From assembly GCA_900155495.1 (NCBI GenBank), contig FTLJ01000534.1:1-64000 (forward strand): a stretch of 64,000 bases of DNA. The letters are read 5' to 3'. Both the position numbers and the translations under genes were made by a program. Positions 57,423-64,000 of this stretch are shown here, piece after piece. The notes below the pieces were generated by a model. That model was not told the origin of the DNA. It saw nothing but the letters and a program-made list of their open reading frames with translations, and made no database searches. Each line of letters begins with the position of its first letter. Position 1 is the stretch's first letter. Source of the DNA: Porogramme epimiltina (taxonomy: Eukaryota > Basidiomycota > Agaricomycetes > Polyporales > Polyporaceae).

Positions 57423-60400
57423 GGTGCACAAAGGCGAGGGCGAGCAGGCGGCGAGGGAGGCGGCGGCCATGGCGGTATATATCGGGGCGTGTTTTGTGGT
57501 CAGGGCGTGGCGTTCGGAGAGGGGCGGCGGGCCTGCCGAGGAGAAAGGGACAGGAGGCCGGAAGAGCGGGCAGCGGGGGAGGATGTGTGTGGGCTTGCGC
57601 GGGCGGGGGGTGGAAGGGGCGGGGGGCTTGCGGGGGACTTTATAGGGTGAGGATTGGAAGAGAGGCATCGGCGAGCTGGGCCTCGGACGCGGACGCTTCG
57701 TGGGCTTCGCGGGCGCCTGGAGGGGGAAGGAGCTGTGTGACGAGTGCATCCGAGTCCGACGAGGCGTCTCAGAAGAACCGTCTCGGACAGGCGCCGGCCC
57801 GCGCGATCCATCGCACCCATCGCCGACCGCCCACGGCCCACCACGACCATGGCCACGGGCGAATCGACGCCCGCCTGCCCTGCACGCAGCTCTTGTTCGC
57901 ATCGAGCCCCCGGCAGCCCCCCGCCCAGCGGCGACGTCCCCATCATCTCCGCCCCGAGCGTCCATCCGTCCGCCCGATCGCTCACACTCCCGCCGGCCCC
58001 CGCGCCTACCCGCTGCCAGTGCCCTACCAAACGCTCGTCTGCTAGCCCGACGCCACACCTCCCCCGCACGCCCTAAACGCCCTCCAAGCCGCGCTAGCGC
58101 CCCCCCGCGCACGCACCTATCGCGTCCTGCCCTGCCCGCCAGCCAGCCGCCTGCACGCCGCTCCACCCGCACCGAACGGGGCGGCTGCGGCTCGCAAGCT
58201 CCTGAGAGCGATCGCTGGGCCCGTGACCGCGGCCTGTGGCCGACGCCTCGCCTCCCTCCCAGCTGCACCTCCTCCGCAGCGCATGCGGGCTGCAGGCCGC
58301 CGGCCCGCCCCAGCCCCCTTTGCTTCCAGAATCCCCGCCCGCGCGAAGCCTTCCGCGGCGCGATAGAAGCCATCTTTTTGCTGCCCGCCTGTCCACCCCG
58401 GTATCCCGACTGGGGGAGCGTCCGCCTAACCAACTCCCAGCATTCCGACACCCGATATCGATGCGCGCGAGGCTGCAGATTGTTCTGACGGCGACGCTTT
58501 CGTAACTCCTCGCCAACGCGCGGACTGAATGGCGCGAGCGGGCAGCGCCGCGCACGCCGCGGATGCGGACGCACTGAGAGTGAGACTGAGGCTCGAAGAA
58601 CATTCCCCGTCCCGAGGGCGCGTCGCCATGTCCTCGCTCGCCCACCCCGACATCATCACAATCATATCTCGCGTGCTTCGACGCCGTTGCGTCTCCCTCC
58701 GCCCCGCCGCCTCGCCATCCATCCATTCAGACGTTTTTCGCGTCCACCCGATCGCCGCCCGCTGTAGGTCCAGACTCCCAGATCGCGCGACGTCCCCCGT
58801 TCCTCCCCCCGTCGCCCGAAGATCACCGCGCTCCCCGGCCCCCCCGCCGCCGCATCGGCACCCCCACAGAGAGCCCTCTCCGAGATCTCTCTCCCGCCCG
58901 TCGTTCCGTCCCGGCCCATCCCATGCCCGCGCCGGCTCCCGGCGAACGCGCCATGTGCAGCGCGAAATAGACTTTTGGGCTCGTCTCCTCCGAACGGCCC
59001 AATGGCCAACGCTGGCACCACACGACTCGGGCGCCACACTTGACGCATCCACAAACTTACGCCCGACACCCGACGCACACACACATTCCCTAGCACGCCG
59101 TTCGGCCGAACAGCCCGCGACCCGCCCGCGGCCCACCTAGCACTTAGGGGCGATCAAGAGTCTCCTGGGCCCCGGGGCAGCACGCGCACCCACACGCACG
59201 CATGCCCGCACACGCGCGCGACCTAGAACCCGCAGAATCCGCAGAATCCCTAGAATTCTGCAGAAGCGCGATGGCGGGCCACCTCGCGGCTGCGCGCGGA
59301 CGAGAAGAGGAGGCGGCACGCCCCGCCGCCGGCCGGAATGGAAGGCGCGGGCGTCTTGCGGCGCATCAGCTGGACCCTCCTCCCCAGTGGTTTTTTGCAA
59401 TACGCGCAGTTATGTGTGTGCGAGTGTGTGGTACGTCTGCGCCTTCGGTATTCCTCGACGTTCCCTCGTATTCCTGTCTATACATAGCCCGCACCGCTGC
59501 TGTCGCTGGCGCTGCTGTGCGTCCTGTAGGTTCAGTCACCCACACACCCCGCCTGCGCACCCCGCACGCGCGAATGCGTCCCCCTCGGGCACACGACCAG
59601 AGTCCCGAGTCCACACTCCCGAGCCCAGAACAGAGCGACGCGCCGCGCACAACAATCAAAGAGACCCGGCCGAGGGAGCCTAAAACCCGCCCACTTATCG
59701 CGTGGCACCGTTTCCGAGCCGCACCTGGCTAGCCTGGGAGATCGGGCTCCCTCGCGTCCTGTGATCGACGTCGGGGGCGACGTCGCGCGATCGATAGCCT
59801 CGCGCCGATGTCGATGACATCGTCGACGACGTAGCGGTCGCGATAACGCACGCGAGCCGCGGCCTGCGACCTGCTGCCTCGGTCGGTCTTAGCGCTTCGT
59901 CTTGCCTGGCTGGTGCGCTAGCGCGGCTGGCTAGAGCTAGTGCCCCGCACGCTGCTTATTTTTGGCAGCGCGTGCCGTCCTCTCAGCCACTCCCCGCCGA
60001 CATGGGAGGCCTAGACCGGAAAGACCAGAACGTGAGTGGCCGGTGACCGGTGACCTCCCGAGCTGTTCGCATGTTATTCACCGGCCGGGCCAAGCTCTGT
60101 CCTTTCCGGAAACCGAACAGAATCTGTTTTGTCTATTCTTGCGGGGGCATCAGGGACTGCCGTGTGTACGGCATATACAGCAGTGACATACATTCGTCGC
60201 GTGTCGTCCGCAACGCGCGGAGAAGCCTGGACCAGAGTTTCCTCCCGACCGATTGGAGTGTTATTCACCGGCAGGGCCAAGCTCTGTCGTCATTTGAGGA
60301 AATTAAACATCTGTTCTTGCCAACCCAGGGACGGTCGTACGTACGGCACATACATACACTCGTCGCGTGTCGTCCGCGTTGGTGGCCCGCAAGGGCAGGC

Positions 60401-62576
60401 GGAACACATATCTACGCGCACTGTATACAAAGGAAGGTACAGGGCCACGCTACAATCAGAACGAACTCCTTCTCCCGCCTCGCCTCGCGCCGCGCTTCCC
60501 GCCTCAGATCCGCCGCACCTGCAGGCAGCCGCGCAGCCGCGGTTCGCGACCACCATCCATTCGTGCGCGTACGCGATTCGCCGCCTGCCGTTCGCAGGGC
60601 GCCCGCACAGGTGCCGCCGCCCGCGGCCTGGCCACAGGCACTCGCGCGGCGCGAACGCGGTGGGAGCACTCAGCGCTTGCGCGCGCGCGTCTGCCGCAGC
60701 CTGCAGCCACATGCTCCACTCCTCGGGACCCACATACCGAACGGCGAACGCTCGCGCGCCGCGAGCGCCCCCCACTCCATTCAGACATTCACTCCCCGCC
60801 CCGCGAGCCTCCCACACAGTCCACGGCGCTTCGCCCCTCCTTCCCCCTTCCCCCCTACTCGCCCCCGCGCCCCGCCGCCGCAGCAACAGCAGAGAGATCC
60901 GCGCGCGCGGCGTGAGCACGTAAGCCGTGCGGGCACCACCCCCGCGCCGCCGCCGGCCCCGCGTCAGCCGCTGCGTGCGGGCGGCCACGGAGCCCGCGCG
61001 CCGCCGCTCCGGGGGTCGAGCAGGGGGGCAGGGGCAGGGCAGGGGCAGGGCAGGGGGGGAGAAGGGGGACGCGACGCCTGTCCGTGATGCGCCGCAGCCG
61101 GGAGAGCGCGCGCCAGTCAACTGTAAAACCGGGCTCCTGGAGTGGACGCCGGTGTGGATCCGCGCGGCGGCGGGCGAACAGGCCCCGCGAACGAGCGAGC
61201 GCGCGCGCCCTGGGCCGGGGTCGCGCTTGCGCCACTTGGCGTTCCCGTTTCCCAATTCGCTGCGCAGTGTTCCCTGGGCCTCTAGGGGACGCGCGGGCCC
61301 CACGTGTGTGTGCGCGGGCCCGCCGCCTATCGGTGTTCGCGAGAAGTCGAAGCGGAAGCCGGCCGCGAACCTCCCCCACCCACCCCCTGCGCGCGCCGGC
61401 GGAGCGCGAGAGTTTGCGGGGCTTGTGGGCGTCACGATCGGGAGGGAGGACCTGCTGCAGCGAAGGTTTCGGAGGGCGCGCTGCTGGTGCTGCGGTGCGG
61501 CGTGTGGTGGTGGCGATTTGGGGGCCGCGGGAAGAGCAGGTGGTTGGGAGAGTCACGATGGTGCCGGTCGGTGCGGGTCGGGGTCGGAGGAGGCGGGAGG
61601 GCGGGGAGAAGGAGAGAGGAAGGCTCAGGGCAGGGCAGGGTGCGGGCGTCTGGGTGCCGCCGGTGCGGACGGACGCCTGCGTCGCGGCGGCCGGCCCTTT
61701 GCTCTGATCTTCCTCCTGTGCGGACATGCCGGGGGTGGGGGGAAGCAGATGTGGGCGTCGCTGCTGCGCCTGACTCAGTGCGCGCGCGTTCGAACACGGT
61801 TTGCGGCGTGCAGTGATTGCGAGGATGATGTTGATTGTATAGCCAGCGGCCTTCCGAATCCTGCCCGACCGTGTTGGCTTTGTGTGTGTGCGGTGCACAG
61901 GGCGACAGCTGCCAGCTGGCAGAACTTCGCTGGACGCTCGCGGGCCGCGAGCTGATGGAGGAAGATCAGCGGTTGCAGTACAGCAGATTCTGAGGGATTC
62001 GTTCAACGCACCACACGCGTTTCGGCTCGTGCCACGGCGACGAGCGTCGAAACCCGGCTACGACGAGTGATGATGGCGGGCCACCATCCACCCAGAGTTC
62101 TATGCTGTGTTCAACTGTGTCGAAAGTTTGTTCAAAGTATCGCGTGCCTAGGGGCAACAGATCGAAGCAGTGCTAAAGATGCAATCTCAATGTCAGAACT
62201 CAGCGGCCTGGGAGGTCCTATGAACGGTGTGAGTTTAATCACCGGGGCGGAGAGCGAGTGCATAGCACTCACTTCCACCACCCATAACTTGATCGAGAAA
62301 CACGGCCCGACGTTTGCGACATGAAACTTTGGGCCACAGCTTACCGTGCACGCCTCTCCAGCATGGTGGAGAAGTAGACGGGCCGCGGGCAGAGAAGGTG
62401 CATTATGGACTCCATCGAGAACGGGGTACGTTACTTGCTCGCTATCGTACAAACGTCCAAGAAGCGTCCAATCGAACTCTCCACGCTTCGACTTATCCTA
62501 CACTTTCATATGCTATACCAGGAATCAACGTCTTGATCTGAGGCGGAGGGGAAGAACGCACTTACCATAGTGTTGT
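57423..62576. other. Gene-free, very GC-rich region of about 5 kb
   Basis: Long frames on both strands and in several phases at once (for example 57700-58488 plus, 60290-61435 minus) follow from GC content and have low-complexity Arg/Pro/Ala translation. I recognise no domain, tRNA or transposon terminus. A degenerate direct repeat lies at 60072-60377. Confidence 0.4.
60072..60377 (+). repeat. Imperfect tandem direct repeat, two units
   Basis: Unit 1 (60072-60211) and unit 2 (60259-60377) both begin TGTTATTCACCGGC(C/A)GGGCC, share CAAGCTCTGTC, a TGTTCTTGC-like block and a TACGGCAYATACA block. Both end with CGTCGCGTGTCGTCCGC. Unit 2 is shorter by about 20 bp. Confidence 0.8.
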
Positions 62577-64000
62577 TCATAATGAAGGCTGTAACGGTCC
62601 GGGCCACGGACTCCCAGTACCGCTCCCGCTCCCCGATCCCCCACTAGAGCTCGCCACGGCCTCGACAGGCGGAGGCGAGTCCTGGTCCTCGACCATCTCG
62701 TGCAGCGGCAGCCCCCCAAACCCGAACCCGAAGCTCTCCGAGTCCCCCCTGTCCCTCTGCCTCGGGAACAGCGAGCCGGTCTCGGCGATGCGCGCCCCGC
62801 GCTCGACGCTCTCGCGCCGGCTCTGGCTGCTGCCCCCGCCGTGCCCGCGGAGGCTGCCGGACTCGGCGACGCGCGCGCCGGCGCCGGGCCCGGGCCCGCG
62901 CTCGAAGCTCCCGCGGCGCGTGAACGAGTTGCGGCGCGAGGCGTGGAAGGACTCCGCCGCGGGCGAGGGCGCGCCGTCGGGCTCGCGCAGCGGGTGCAGG
63001 GACGCCGCGGGCGAGCCGAACGAGGACGAGAGCGACGGCGGGGGAACGAGCGGATATGAGAGCGGGCGCGGGCCCGCGGCGGCGAACGCTGCGGGCGAGA
63101 CCGCAACGGAGTTGGTTGAGGGTGGCGTCGTGAGGTTGGTGGCGTAGCTGGAGGGGCCGGGGAAGGGCGAGTGTGTTGCGGGGGAGAAGGGGAACGGGGA
63201 TGTGGATGTGGAGGAGGGGGAGTGGGACAGGGGGGTGGTGGACTCGGAAGAGATTATATTCGCTGGTCGGCGGATTTGTGAGGGAGGGCGCGGGATGGGG
63301 AGGGCGGTGGCGTGCCGTGTTGGATGCGCGCCGTTGGTCGTAGGAGGGATGTGGATGGAACTGGAGGGGGAGCTGGAGGTAAAGCTAGAGCGCCGATGTG
63401 TGGGCTGAGAGAGAGGGTCTGTATGCTGGATTCCTATAAGGCTGTCCACAGGAAGGCCGAGCTGTAGGCGGTGAGTATACCAACATGGGGTGAGAAAGTG
63501 TCTCCAGTGCTCACTCTTCGTCGATGCTGGATAAGTTCCTCCCTATATACCTCATTCAGCCGCGAGATTCGGATGAAGTCCTGCTCCGTCTCGACCAAAC
63601 GACTCCTCAATGCCTCGTTCTCCCGCCTCAGAGCATCAAAGATCATGTCCGACGTGGGATCGACATTCGTCCTACCGAGTAGATGCGCAAGGTGTGTTGC
63701 AGTCCGAATTTCCTGCGGTGACGCACTACCACTCCCGTTTATATGCGACGGACCTGCCTGTGGTTGTTGCTGCTGCTGCTGCTGTTGCTGAGCCAGCCGT
63801 AGAGCCGAGAGTTCACGAGAGAGCCTGTTGACATGGGACTCGGACTCAGCCTCTAGGACATTCTCAAGTTCGATCTTCTCTTCTCGCAGCTGCAAGGAGA
63901 GATGCGGGGGTTAGAAGGAGGATGGGCTCGTGAGGAGGTATTGCCGGACCTGCTCCAATTTCCTAGACAGGATGTTGATGATGCGTTCCTCCTCCGCCTC
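62577..64000 (-). CDS. CCDC6-like coiled-coil protein (DUF2046), 5' end outside window
   Basis: Partial gene running off the right edge. The exon at 64000-63950 encodes EAEEERIINILSRKLEQ. The next exon (from 63888) reads LREEKIELENVLEAESESHV, NRLSRELSALRLA, then nine Gln. This alternation matches the heptad-rich repeats of CCDC6. An intron of about 60 nt after QHRRR joins to LGLPVDSLIGIQHTDPLSQ. The remainder (63449-62577) is a low-complexity Ser/Pro/Gly tail with FTRRGSFERG, a possible basophilic-kinase site. The stop at 62577 assumes no further splicing. A GTAAGTG donor-like site lies at about 62564, in another frame. Role in fungi is unknown. Confidence 0.7.
63764..63790 (-). repeat. Short polyglutamine-coding CAG/CAA tract
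   Basis: Nine consecutive Gln codons within the coiled-coil gene, mostly CAG with CAA near both ends. Confidence 0.9.

Noticed and set aside
60290..61435. 381-codon minus-strand frame in the GC-rich block
   Set aside because: Overlapped by equally long frames on the other strand; Ala/Arg/Gly/Pro-rich with no domain and no splice context.
1..64000. CRISPR arrays, prokaryotic operons, prophage or polyketide/NRPS cluster
   Set aside because: Intron-rich fungal housekeeping genes throughout; no regularly spaced repeats and no biosynthetic core enzyme found.

Overview
The window is nuclear DNA of a basidiomycete fungus, most likely an Agaricomycete (wood-decay type). It is GC-rich with strong codon bias, and almost every gene is broken by many short introns of about 50-60 nt with GTRNGT...YAG borders. 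The gene content also points there: an atypical basidiomycete-type G-alpha protein, a PIG-A homologue, a sedolisin protease and ChAPs/exomer. No prokaryotic, plasmid or phage signature is present.

Layout. 1-574: probable 3' flank of a gene outside the window. 575-2263 (-) epoxide hydrolase and 2731-4786 (-) secreted sedolisin. 6196-10257 (-) mitochondrial isoleucyl-tRNA synthetase. 10520-12524 (+) mitotic B-type cyclin with KEN box and D-box. 13591-16289 (+) prolyl-tRNA synthetase, perhaps dual-targeted from an upstream ATG. 16723-18622 (-) Kes1-type oxysterol-binding protein. 18946-19038 (-) tRNA-Val(CAC) with intron. 19187-21004 (+) GPI-GlcNAc transferase catalytic subunit. 21348-23417 and 23782-25863 (+) a tandem pair of purine-cytosine permeases. 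26369-27357 (+) Derlin. 28432-29195 (-) orotate phosphoribosyltransferase. 29743-30321 (-) small protein with a PD-(D/E)XK-like motif. 31430-32831 (+) glyoxylate/hydroxypyruvate reductase. 33358-37447 (-) HMG-CoA reductase. 37448-43427 gene-free stretch. 43428-45847 (-) atypical G-alpha. 46927-47039 (+) tRNA-Arg(TCG) with intron. 48776-51036 (-) aspartokinase. 51652-54412 (+) ChAPs/exomer protein. 54413-62576 very GC-rich and nearly empty, with one weak gene model interrupted by an assembly gap. 62577-64000 (-) 3' part of a CCDC6-like coiled-coil protein.

The genes are mostly single-copy housekeeping loci (translation, cell cycle, sterol and amino-acid synthesis, secretory pathway) and do not form one pathway or biosynthetic cluster. 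Thematic links are loose: PIG-A, Derlin and ChAPs serve the secretory pathway; HMG-CoA reductase and OSBP serve sterol synthesis and transport; the two permeases and OPRT concern nucleobases and pyrimidines. I found no convincing new multi-gene system. The most notable observations are the recent tandem duplication of the permease with its promoter, the G-alpha with a Ser in place of the catalytic Gln and a P-loop split by a 21-nt micro-exon, the possible dual-targeted ProRS, intron-bearing tRNAs, and two multi-kilobase gene-free regions.
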